In this document: one piece after another, positions 44,754 to 53,096 of the stretch
Position numbering within the stretch: the first letter of the stretch is position 1
How the letters are laid out: each line of letters opens with the position of its first letter
Made by a program: the position numbers and the translations under genes
Source of the DNA: Sphingomonas glacialis
GTDB lineage: Bacteria; Pseudomonadota; Alphaproteobacteria; Sphingomonadales; Sphingomonadaceae
Length of the DNA stretch: 64,000 nucleotides
Assembly: GCF_006439055.1 (NCBI RefSeq)
Contig: NZ_RCZC01000010.1
Span: 245 to 64,244 of the forward strand
Reading direction: 5' to 3'
The notes under the pieces: generated by a model
The model's input: only the letters and a program-made list of their open reading frames with translations
Told to the model about the DNA's origin: nothing
Database searches by the model: none

Positions 44754-45344
44754 ATGTACCACGCACGCTTCGACAAGATGGTCGCCACGGATACGCCTTT
44801 TGCGGAGCTTCTCGATCGCCACAGAGCGCTACTGCGCGCCCATGCACGTCGCCTGACCGGTAACAGCTTCGACGCAGACGATCTTCTCCAAGACACAATG
44901 CTGCGGTGCTGGTCGGCCCGGAAAAGCTTCAAGCCAGGCAGCAACTTCGGAGCATGGAGCCGGGTGGTGATGCGCAACAGCTTCCTTTCCGCGCATCGCC
45001 GTGACCGTTTCCATGCCAGTCTGCCGGAGGAAGCTTTCGACCGCCTGCCCGGTGCCGAGGGCGGCCAGGATCAGGCGGTGGAATTGCGCGACATTGGATG
45101 GGCGCTCGACCAACTCAGCCCAGACCACCGCGAGGCCGTGCTGCTCGCTGGAAAGGGCATGTCGATCGAGGATGCCGCATGCCAGCTCGCCATCCCGGAA
45201 GGCACCTTCAAGAGCCGGGTTGCGCGCGGCAGGACGCGTCTGCGGCAACTGGTCGAGGACTCCGATGCCCAGCCGTTCTCAGCAAGCGTTCGCAAGGAGA
45301 AACCTCCGGAACGCCGCGACTGGAAAGGCGTGCTGATAGGATAA
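44754..45344 (+). CDS. orphan ECF sigma factor
   Basis: A 196-residue ECF sigma factor. Region 2 has FAELLDRHRALLRAHARRLTGNSFDADDLLQDTMLRCW and AWSRVVMRNSFLSAHRRD; region 4 has LSPDHREAVLLAGKGMSIEDAACQLAIPEGTFKSRVARGR. Its features recall EcfG-like and related alphaproteobacterial factors. No anti-sigma or NepR/PhyR gene is adjacent, which is unusual. GGAAATG precedes the ATG. Its targets are unknown. The 289 bases upstream (44465-44753) hold no supported gene. Confidence 0.9.
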   Translation: MYHARFDKMVATDTPFAELLDRHRALLRAHARRLTGNSFDADDLLQDTMLRCWSARKSFKPGSNFGAWSRVVMRNSFLSAHRRDRFHASLPEEAFDRLPGAEGGQDQAVELRDIGWALDQLSPDHREAVLLAGKGMSIEDAACQLAIPEGTFKSRVARGRTRLRQLVEDSDAQPFSASVRKEKPPERRDWKGVLIG

Positions 45345-45484
45345 CCGCGTAGTCAAAGCTCGCATCGAACAGCTACTGACCATCTTCCAAAATTGAAGAG
45401 GATCGGTCGGCGAGTTCGGTAGCGCCCCGATCGCGGCGTGCCCTTCGCGTGCGGGCTTCCGAGTAGAGACGCGTCTCGTTTTGG

Positions 45485-45793
45485 TCAGCCGCGCAGGCTA
45501 GCCTGCACGACGCCCCCATTTTCAGCGAGCTTGGCCATCACGGCTTTTTGCAGCGCGATGTTTTCTTCTGCGCTGCCATCGGCGCCTCCGTGAACGCCGA
45601 GTTCGTTTGCCAGGCCCTTGCCCGAAGGCTTCTCAAGGCCGGATAACTCTCGCTCAAAATGGACTGGGAACAGCGGGGAGATAACAATCCACCGCGTGCG
45701 GGGCAGCGTCGTCAGCGGCACTCGGACTCGCGAGCTTTGTCCCCGGCCGGCGGGGGCATTCGTCTGGTTCGACAGGCTGGGCGAAGCCCGCAA
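45485..45793 (-). CDS. hypothetical protein, doubtful
   Basis: A 102-codon frame with no recognised family. The last 50 residues (SGLEKPSGKGLANELGVHGG, then ENIALQKAVMAKLAENGGVV) look protein-like, while the first part resembles translated non-coding sequence. It may be the tail of a truncated gene. The surrounding 45345-45900 has nothing else. Confidence 0.3.
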   Translation of the reverse strand: MRASPSLSNQTNAPAGRGQSSRVRVPLTTLPRTRWIVISPLFPVHFERELSGLEKPSGKGLANELGVHGGADGSAEENIALQKAVMAKLAENGGVVQASLRG

Positions 45794-45901
45794 TCATGTT
45801 GTGGACTTTGAAACATACGCACTGACGGATATTACCCGCGGTCACGCGAACGTAAGGTATCAGCGCAATATTATCGATCGTTCTGCTATGTCGAGATCAA
45901 G

Positions 45902-45932
45902 CTCGGCTCCCTCCTTTCGAGAAGGAGCCGAG
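45902..45932 (-). terminator. hairpin after the glycine-zipper gene
   Basis: CTCGGCTCC (45902-45910) pairs with GGAGCCGAG (45924-45932), 10 bases beyond the gene's stop on the minus strand. There is no T-run, so its strength is uncertain. Confidence 0.5.
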
Positions 45933-45942
45933 AGATGTGCGA

Positions 45943-46254
45943 TTAGCAGCCGTTAACGTGGCGCGAGTGCGTCTTGTCAAAGTGACGACCGAGCAAACCG
46001 CCGCCGACGCCACCAGCGACCGTACCAAGAAGGCCACCGCCAAGCGCATTGCCAAGAAGGGCACCGCCAACCCCGCCCGCGATCGTACCGACTGCGCCAT
46101 TTCCTCCACCGCATCTGTGGCGATGATAATTGCTATGGCCATAGTACGCGCGATGATTATAGCGGTGGTGACCCTGAGCGGATGCCACGGTCGGCATCGC
46201 GATCGGTGCCGCAGTTATCGCGATCATAGCTGCCAGTGCGAACTTGCTTTTCAT
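45943..46254 (-). CDS. secreted glycine-zipper protein
   Basis: A 103-residue protein with a signal peptide (to VASA26). A His/Tyr-rich segment (QGHHRYNHRAYYGHSNYHRHRCGG) is followed by two glycine-zipper repeats (GAVGTIAGGVGGALLGNALGGG and LLGTVAGGVGGGLLGRHF). A His-containing tail ends in Cys. Such 2TM glycine-zipper domains insert in envelope membranes. AGAGGAAACAG precedes the ATG. Role unknown; the His-rich segment could bind metal. Confidence 0.82.
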   Translation of the reverse strand: MKSKFALAAMIAITAAPIAMPTVASAQGHHRYNHRAYYGHSNYHRHRCGGGNGAVGTIAGGVGGALLGNALGGGLLGTVAGGVGGGLLGRHFDKTHSRHVNGC

Positions 46255-47079
46255 TACTGTTTCCTCTGTGCGGCCCGCCGGTGCGGAATGGCTTACGGCA
46301 AGTCTCCGCGCTGGTTATAATGATTGCTTGTGAACCGAATAATAACCTGGCTGACAGCATGTGTACAGCTTACCGACAAGGTCGAGCTTTGGTCTTCTAT
46401 GGACATTCGCCGAACAAAGTGACCTCGTTTTTTATCAAGCGGCGACCAGAGGCCGGCCGGTGTTTGACGGTGCGTACCCAGCGTTCAGCAAGCTGGGGCG
46501 CCATACGTCGCGAGTGCCCTCCGCCCGACGCGAAGAGCGGGCGCATTGATACTACGCCGCCAGCAATATCACTCGCCCGCCGAAGATGCTCTTTGATCCG
46601 GAATGCGTCCTCCATACTCCGCAACAGCGAATAATGGTTATACGGAGTCTATCCCGCACCCCGCGTGTGCCATGATTGGTAATCACGATTGTCGGTATAT
46701 GGCCACCGCCATAATTCGACGGTGCATTGGTGGTAACACTGCAGCACCCGTCCTGCGCTCCGCCGGCCCCCTGATCGAAAGAAATTACGACTGCCATATT
46801 GTAAAGAGACCTCCAGGCGGCCGTCCCCTGCAGCTTGGCCACAAGCTTGCCGATCACTCGGTCGCCTCGACCGATAAGTTACTCGACGTGAGCTCCTCAT
46901 TTTGATATAGGCGGTGATCGTATCGACGTTGCACCATTGGCAAAAGCGAGAATGGAACGCATGAATCGACAGCGGCTATCCTGATCCGTCTTCCATCGCG
47001 CTCCTGAGCTGAAAGGCTCCCACCTAGCTGATACGACCACCGCCGTTCTTCCATGGCAGAAACCGGCGTGCAGCCGCCC
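46255..47079. other. unassigned DNA
   Basis: About 825 bases with several overlapping short frames on both strands. None shows a family motif, signal peptide or good ribosome-binding site. The first 100 bases must hold the promoter of the glycine-zipper gene. Nothing else is recognised. Confidence 0.4.
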
Positions 47080-47511
47080 TCATCGCGACCGGCGCGCCCA
47101 TTGGAGGAACGCCGGCAGGTCGAGGCCCCTCTGGCGAGTGCATTCGAGCGCGATCGGATAGCCGGCGTCCGCTTGCCGCATGACTCCCGTTGCCGGGTCG
47201 TTCCACAACAAGCGTTCGAGCCGCGCCACTGCTACGGCGGTGCCATCGGCCACGATCACCATGCCGGCGTGCTGTGAGTAGCCCATCCCCACGCGTCCGC
47301 CATGGTGGCGCGAAACCCAGGTTGCGCTCGACTTGGTGTTGAGCAGCGCGTTGAGCAATGGCCAGTCGGATACGGCGTCCGATCCGTAGCGCATCGCCTC
47401 CGTTTCCCGGTTGCGGCTCGCGACGGCCCCTGAATCGAGATTGTCGCGTCCGATGACCACCGGCGCCGACAATTCACCCCGGGCCACCATCTCGTTTAAG
47501 GCCAGGCCGAG
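47080..47511 (-). pseudogene. hutU: urocanate hydratase (hutU), 3' fragment
   Basis: The minus strand encodes about the last 143 residues of urocanate hydratase: LALNEMVARGELSAPVVIGRDNLDSG, then SDAVSDWPLLNALLNTKSSATWVS, then HHGGRVGMGYSQHAGMV and GLDLPAF. The full enzyme is about 555 residues, so the first three quarters, including the NAD-binding part, are missing. The frame extends artificially upstream into the GGDEF-EAL gene's 3' end. Several otherwise conserved Gly and Asn positions are changed. No other hut gene is present. Confidence 0.85.
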
Positions 47512-47548
47512 GCGATGGCGACAAAAGGTTCGACATTCGTTGAAGGCA

Positions 47549-49822
47549 TTATCCAGCGCGTTGTTGTCGCGAGATGTCTTTAGGCTGCGGCAATTTTGTC
47601 CAGCTGCTTGCGATAACGAATGCTGGGAATGAAACGCCATCGTATGGGCGACCGTAAAGATATCCCTGGCCCTCATTGCATCCAAGTGTCGCGACCATGT
47701 CGGCCTGTTCAAGTGTCTCTATGCCTTCGGCGATTACGTTGAGCCCGAGGCTCTGACCCATGGCTGAAACAGCCCGTACTATGGCAATGCTGTGCGGCTC
47801 AGAGCAAATATCCTCGACGAAAGAGCGGTCGATTTTGAGTCTAGACAGTGGGAACCCTTTGAGCGTGCTGAGCGATGCGAACCCGGTTCCGAAGTCGTCG
47901 AATGCGATACCGATGCCCATGTTGTGAAGCTTGCGCAGCGGCTCAAGTACGCCGTCATCGTGACCAAGCACGATCGTTTCGGTTATCTCAAGTTCGAGAT
48001 CGCAGGGCTGCAGAGCATGGCGTTCCAGCGCTGCTCCGATCACCGTTTCCAGGGTGCCCGCTCGAACCTGGGCCGCAAAAAGATTGATCCCGACCCTATC
48101 GATACAGAGGCCCTGCGCGCGCCATTCCACCAACTGACGACAGGCTTCGTCGATTACCCAACACCCTACCTCGTACGCTAGGAGGTGGGTCTCCAGCACC
48201 GGCATGAAGGCGGCTGGAAGCAACAAGCCTCGTGTTGGATGCCGCCACCGCAACAGCGCTTCCGCGCCGATCAATTTGCCGTCAGATAGGCGTACCTGGG
48301 GTTGGTAAAACAGCGCCCATTGCCCATCGAGATAGGCCTGCCGCATTTCATCCTTAAAGGCACGCCGTGCTGCGAGCTGGTTTGCCATACCAGCGTCAAA
48401 CACCTTGAAGGTTCTTCCGCCCGCGCCTTTGGCACGAAGCAGTGCCAAGTCGGCGCGAACAAGGAGTTCGTCGCTATCGCCCGCGTGAAGAGGCGCTATC
48501 GCTATACCGATGCTTGTGCCGATCTGCAGGTCGTGACCGGCAATTTCGAACGGTTCAGAGAACGCTTCCAGCAGGCGCTGCGCCGTCGCCCTGGCAGCGA
48601 TCAAGTCACTGCGGCAAGAGACCAGTAGCGCGAACTCGTCGCCACCGATCCGTCCGAGAACTCCTTCACCTTCTACGCACGTAGTCATACGAACCGCGAT
48701 TGTCTGCAAAAGCGCGTCGCCGACGGCATGACCCAGCGTATCGTTGACGCTTTTGAAGCAGTCTAGGTCCAGCACCAGCACCGAAGCTGAACCATGAGCC
48801 TGCAGGCAGTCTTCGACACACGCCCTGAAACCACCTCTATTGAGCAAACCAGTCAGGCCATCGTGACGCGCGAAATGGTGGAGATCGGCTTCACGTGCTC
48901 GCCGAGCGGAGATGTCTTGAATATGCGCCCCGAACTCCATCCCCGTACTCCCACTCCATGCTGCGACGGAGAGCTCTATCGGGAACTCCCGGCCCTCGCG
49001 GTGCAGGGCAGTGACTTCAACACTTTTGCCAGCCAATGCCGACGCCCCGCCATTCCCCAGACGAACAAGCCCGCTACGGTGTGCCTTTCGGAAACGCTCA
49101 GGCATGATCATCTCGAGTTGGCGTCCAACCGCTTCGCTTCTGGCGTAGCCAAACATGATCCGGGCTGCGTCGTTCCAGAAGGTGATAATACCGCCGGCGT
49201 CCGCAGTGATGATTGCCAGGCCTGTCGTTTGTGCGAAGCTCCCAATCGCTACATCCGTGCGCGCTTCGCGGCGGGCATCGAGGCGTTCCGATACCATTGT
49301 TGCAAGCTGAACCAAAAGACGTCGTTGCCCGTCGCTGAAACTGGGCCGTGGGACACGATCGATAATGCACAAAGCGCCAAGCTTGACGCCAGCCTTATTG
49401 ATAATCGGCGCGCTGGCGTAAAATCGTACGGCCAGTCCGCCGACGACGTTTGGGTTATCGCGAAAGCGCTCGTCCAACGTTGCGTCCAAAACGATTAGCG
49501 GGTCCGCGGTCAGGATTGTGTGGGTACAGAATGATGCGTCGCGCACTCCGCGGTCTTCATCCAGCCCCCAATGCGCCTTCATCCACACCTCGTCTCGGCC
49601 CACGAGCCAGACAAGACAGATCTGCGCGTTAAATAGATCTGCCGCAAATTTTGTCAGATGATCATATTCTGTTTCCGGCTCGATGCCGAGAATATCACAT
49701 GCGGGCAAGCACGCGAGCCTGGCTTCCTCATCGGCGGGTTTTTGGAATAATGTGGATGGGTCGACCATTATTCGGGCATAATGGTCGCGCGTTAACCAAA
49801 ACCTAACCCGCCGTTCTTTCAC
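47549..49822 (-). CDS. GAF-PAS-GGDEF-EAL cyclic-di-GMP protein
   Basis: A 757-residue cytoplasmic signalling protein. A GAF domain (about 45-180, ADLFNAQICLVWLVGRDEVW) is followed by PAS (about 195-315, IITADAGGIITFWNDAARIMFGYARSEAVG), GGDEF (about 330-490) and EAL (about 500-740). The GGDEF active site RIGGDEFALL is intact and so is the EAL motif (GAEALLRW) with downstream catalytic residues (EITETIVLG, DDFGTGFASL), so it may both make and degrade cyclic-di-GMP. The GTG start at 49822 is not certain; ATG at 49768 (MVDPSTLFQ) is an alternative. It stands alone. Confidence 0.9.
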   Translation of the reverse strand: MKERRVRFWLTRDHYARIMVDPSTLFQKPADEEARLACLPACDILGIEPETEYDHLTKFAADLFNAQICLVWLVGRDEVWMKAHWGLDEDRGVRDASFCTHTILTADPLIVLDATLDERFRDNPNVVGGLAVRFYASAPIINKAGVKLGALCIIDRVPRPSFSDGQRRLLVQLATMVSERLDARREARTDVAIGSFAQTTGLAIITADAGGIITFWNDAARIMFGYARSEAVGRQLEMIMPERFRKAHRSGLVRLGNGGASALAGKSVEVTALHREGREFPIELSVAAWSGSTGMEFGAHIQDISARRAREADLHHFARHDGLTGLLNRGGFRACVEDCLQAHGSASVLVLDLDCFKSVNDTLGHAVGDALLQTIAVRMTTCVEGEGVLGRIGGDEFALLVSCRSDLIAARATAQRLLEAFSEPFEIAGHDLQIGTSIGIAIAPLHAGDSDELLVRADLALLRAKGAGGRTFKVFDAGMANQLAARRAFKDEMRQAYLDGQWALFYQPQVRLSDGKLIGAEALLRWRHPTRGLLLPAAFMPVLETHLLAYEVGCWVIDEACRQLVEWRAQGLCIDRVGINLFAAQVRAGTLETVIGAALERHALQPCDLELEITETIVLGHDDGVLEPLRKLHNMGIGIAFDDFGTGFASLSTLKGFPLSRLKIDRSFVEDICSEPHSIAIVRAVSAMGQSLGLNVIAEGIETLEQADMVATLGCNEGQGYLYGRPYDGVSFPAFVIASSWTKLPQPKDISRQQRAG

Positions 49823-49960
49823 ACTGATAATCCCGCCGCTACAGACCGCACAGTTTGCCGCACTTCATGTCAGGCTGTGGATGTTCATCTGGATATCGGG
49901 CGGCGCCCACGGTCCTTTTCCAGCCGAGTTTGAAAATGCGCTTTCCGGCCTCAGAAACCT

Positions 49961-50402
49961 TTAACCGCGGCGCTGGCTCAAGCTTTCCGCCAACTCGTCT
50001 TTACGAAGGGGTTTGGCCAATCTCAGCAGTGCGGGATTGATGCCATGGCTCTCCGCATAGCCTGAAATCACCAGCACCGGTGCGTCCGGCTTGATGGCAT
50101 GCAGCGCATCCGCCAACTCGGTTCCACCCATGCCGGGCATGAGATCGTCCGTCACCAGCAAATCGAAATGTTGTACCCTGTTCGATCATATGCATGGCTG
50201 CCTTCCCGGAGGAAGCTTCGACCGCCGCGTAGCCGAGGTCGATCAGCATTTCCGCAGTACTCAGGCGAACCAACTCCTCGTCATCTGCCACCAGAGCCGT
50301 TCCGCAGCCGACGGACATAACCGTCCGTTCCAGAGAAGCCGCCATCTCCGGCGCTAGAGCGCTTTCCGGAAGCCATAATTCGATTGTTATGCCGGCGCCC
50401 AT
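49961..50402 (-). pseudogene. hybrid histidine kinase, 3' fragment with frameshift
   Basis: The minus strand encodes the end of a kinase ATPase domain (GAGITIELWLPES) and then a receiver domain: TALVADDEELVRLSTAEMLIDLGY in one frame and LLVTDDLMPGMGGTELADALHAIKP in another, with VLVISGY and the lysine in LAKPLRKDEL. The frame breaks near 50170. The 5' part of the gene is missing and is replaced by the IS1182 remnant. Not functional. Confidence 0.82.
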
Positions 50403-50403
50403 C

Positions 50404-51520
50404 CTCGCTCACCCGGCGGGTGACACCGCGCTTCTTGCCGATAGTGCATTGGGGTTTCAGGTCGCAGGCGGCGCAATCGGCCGGACGGCTTCGGTAGACG
50501 CGGACCTGGCTGGAGCGGTTAGTGCCGCAATAGGCAAGCAGCTTGTCTGCCGGGCAGCGATACGCGTCGGCCTCGCGGCCGTAGCGAAAGGCATCGCGGG
50601 TGAAGACGGCATCGCGCTAGCAACCGCGGTCGATGACCGGAATGTACGGCGGGATGTTTCGATCGACCAGCCAGCCGAGCAGTGGGCCGCTACCATACGC
50701 CTTGTCGGCCGAAAGGCTCGTGGGCGCGGTGCCCAGCCTGATTCCGATGCGTGATACCAGCGTCCGGATCGCCGCCACTTCAGCTGCGAAGCGCGCGGGC
50801 GTTGCCTCGACATCGACGATACAGTCGGTGTCGAGGTCGAGCAGCGGGTCGATAGTATAGGCGTAGCGTGCCGGTCCGCGCTTGCGGGTAAGCGCCGCCT
50901 GCGGATCAGTCGGCGAGAGGCCTGCCGGCTCAACGGAGGCGGGCTCGTCCGGACCTGGCGGCAACGCGGCATCGAGCGCCGCGAGACGCTCTCCCGAGCA
51001 CGAAGTTCGTTAACTTCGTCGGCACCCTTCACCTTATTCTCCCGGCTGGCATCGGCGATGATCGTGCTGCCATCCACCGCCATGTCGCGCCAGACCACCA
51101 GCCCGGCCGCGGCGCTCTTGGCAGCCACCTGCTCGAACAGCAGACGATGCAAGTCGCAGGCACGGAAGCGACCGTGCCGGTTCGTTGAGAGAGTCGAATG
51201 ATCAGGCACCGATCGGCCAGATCGAGCCGACAGAATCAGCGGTAGGCCAGGTTGAGGTGCACCTCCTCGCACAAGCGCCGTTGCGAGGGGATGCTGGAGA
51301 GGTATCCGACCATCAGCATCCGAAGCATCCGGAGCATCAGTTCTGGATCGATTGAGGGTGGCCCGGTCGTGCTGTAGCTTGCCGCGAGTGCGTCGCGCAC
51401 GAAGCCGAAATCAAAGAGAGCGTCGATACGCCGGAGAAGGTGGTCAGCGGGCACATGATCGTTGAGCCGGAACCCGTAAAACAGCGCACCCTGCGCTACC
51501 TGCCGACTCATCATGCCCCT
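50404..51520 (-). pseudogene. IS1182-family transposase, frameshifted and truncated
   Basis: Starting at MMSRQVAQGALFYGFRLND near 51514, pieces of an IS1182-type transposase run through at least three frames: LLRRIDALFDFGF and SQRRLCEEVHLNLAYR, then VPDHSTLSTNRHGRF and MAVDGSTIIADASRENKV, then LSPTDPQAALTRKRGPARYAY and IVDVEATPARFAAEV. The last part is the C-terminal Cys-rich region (RPADCAACDLKPQC). A frameshift lies near 51245 and another near 50960. The 3' end is fused to the hybrid-kinase fragment at about 50402. Confidence 0.85.
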
Positions 51521-51670
51521 ACTCCTCGCCGCTTTGCAGGAGTGAATCACGCCGCCCGGGAGGTAGCAAGCACGTGTTTTTACACAGTCTCGGTCGGTTT
51601 TGGCACCGCGGAGTTGGCTCATCTGCCACATGGTCAAGCTGGTACGAATTATGGCAGTACCATTTTAGGT

Positions 51671-53089
51671 CTAGCCGAAAATCGGCTCGCAATAGGTGTG
51701 ATTACCCCTGATTCGGCATCGGCGCAGCAGGCTACCGTCTGCATGACGGACTGTGACCTTCCAGCTGCGGGCGCCAGTCCGTTCCATTGTCATGTAGCCG
51801 AAGCCATCGGTCCACGCATCAAACTGTCGGATTGTGACGCCGGGCAGGGGCGAGGTATCGACGGGCAGGCGGGATGGCAGCGGCACGGCGTCCTCCTGCG
51901 TGCCCGAAAAGCCCGCGATGAACTGGCTTGGCGTATTGCCCGAATAATCGACATGCTCCCAGAGGTGAACATGACCCGCTAGGAGGACGTCTACACCGGC
52001 CGGCACCAGCCCTTTGTCCACCTGACCGAAAGTCGACTGGAATGCCTTGTTGCCAGCCTTGGGCGGCTTGTCCGGCTCACCGTCGGGAATGGTCACGCCG
52101 AGGATTGGGTAATGATCCGTCGCGAAGGTGAAGGTGGCGTTACGGGCGTAGCGCGCCAGCGCGTCATGAGTAGAGACGAATTCATCGTATCGGGGATCGT
52201 CAGCCGCGATGTTCTTTTTGCCAGCGTGGGAAAGGTCCATCACCACAACCTGCGCGCCTTGCCCCAACGAAACGCGATAGGGAGCACTGTAGTTGCCCGT
52301 CACGTCGTCGGCCGCGTCGTTACAATCGTGGCGCGGCTGCATCGCCCTCGGGTCGAGCAGCCGCCACCAACCCTGCCCGGCGCGCTCGCAGCTCTCATGG
52401 TTTCCACGCGTCACCGTCCATGGCGCTGCCGCGAGCAGCGCCGCTCCAGGTGTAAAGAAGTCTGCCTTCCAGCTGTCCCAGCCGTAACCCCAAGGTGACC
52501 CGGCACATCCGGCATGACCGGGCGCGCACGGATTTTCGCGATAAAGGTAATCGCCGACGTGGATCACAAGGTCGGGGTGCCACGCCGCCGCGTGGGCAGC
52601 AACGATCGCGAACGGATAGGCTTCGGGATCATTGCATGCCTGATAGGCATTCTCGCTGGCCTTGAGCCGGCACCCGGTATCGCCGATCACGACGATACGA
52701 CGGATGACGGGCCTGGGCATAGGTAGGGGGCGGCCATCGACGCTGGCACGCTTCGCGCCTGGTGGAAGCGACGCTTCGCATACCGTAATCGGGAAGACCG
52801 ATGGCTTGCTATTTGCTATAGTCGACGCGGTCGGGCGCAATGGCAATGAAGCATGAGGGGCGCGAACGATCATTGGCTGCGCTTTTGCGTCGATCGTGAG
52901 CGCGGGACAACCGGCCGCCCCAGTCACGATGCGTACGGTCGCAAAGCCGTCGCCCATGATGACGTAGGCGGCTTCCAAGCGAGCATCGTTGACAACAGCT
53001 GGCGCTTTCGTATCGCCATGAGCAGGCGTTGCCAATGCTCCGGCCAACCCCATCACGATGAGAATCATCCTGGTCACGATCTTCTGCAC
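51671..53089 (-). CDS. secreted purple-acid-phosphatase-like metallophosphoesterase
   Basis: A 472-residue secreted enzyme. The signal peptide ends near ATPAHG25. An N-terminal Ig-like part (to about 130) is followed by the metallophosphoesterase core with all motifs: VIGDTG, VIHVGDYLYRE, TRGNHESC, ATDHYPILG and AGHVHLWEH. These residues hold a two-metal centre that hydrolyses phosphate esters. Several Cys pairs suggest disulfides. It starts seven bases after the TonB receptor stop, so the pair is an operon; release of phosphate from an organic compound that the receptor then helps take up is a plausible joint role. Confidence 0.88.
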   Translation of the reverse strand: MQKIVTRMILIVMGLAGALATPAHGDTKAPAVVNDARLEAAYVIMGDGFATVRIVTGAAGCPALTIDAKAQPMIVRAPHASLPLRPTASTIANSKPSVFPITVCEASLPPGAKRASVDGRPLPMPRPVIRRIVVIGDTGCRLKASENAYQACNDPEAYPFAIVAAHAAAWHPDLVIHVGDYLYRENPCAPGHAGCAGSPWGYGWDSWKADFFTPGAALLAAAPWTVTRGNHESCERAGQGWWRLLDPRAMQPRHDCNDAADDVTGNYSAPYRVSLGQGAQVVVMDLSHAGKKNIAADDPRYDEFVSTHDALARYARNATFTFATDHYPILGVTIPDGEPDKPPKAGNKAFQSTFGQVDKGLVPAGVDVLLAGHVHLWEHVDYSGNTPSQFIAGFSGTQEDAVPLPSRLPVDTSPLPGVTIRQFDAWTDGFGYMTMERTGARSWKVTVRHADGSLLRRCRIRGNHTYCEPIFG

Positions 53090-53096
53090 CGTTACT

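Noticed and set aside
47512..47712. 5' extension of the hutU fragment frame
   Set aside because: It is antisense-free but lies inside the 3' end of the GGDEF-EAL gene in another frame, and shows no urocanate hydratase similarity.
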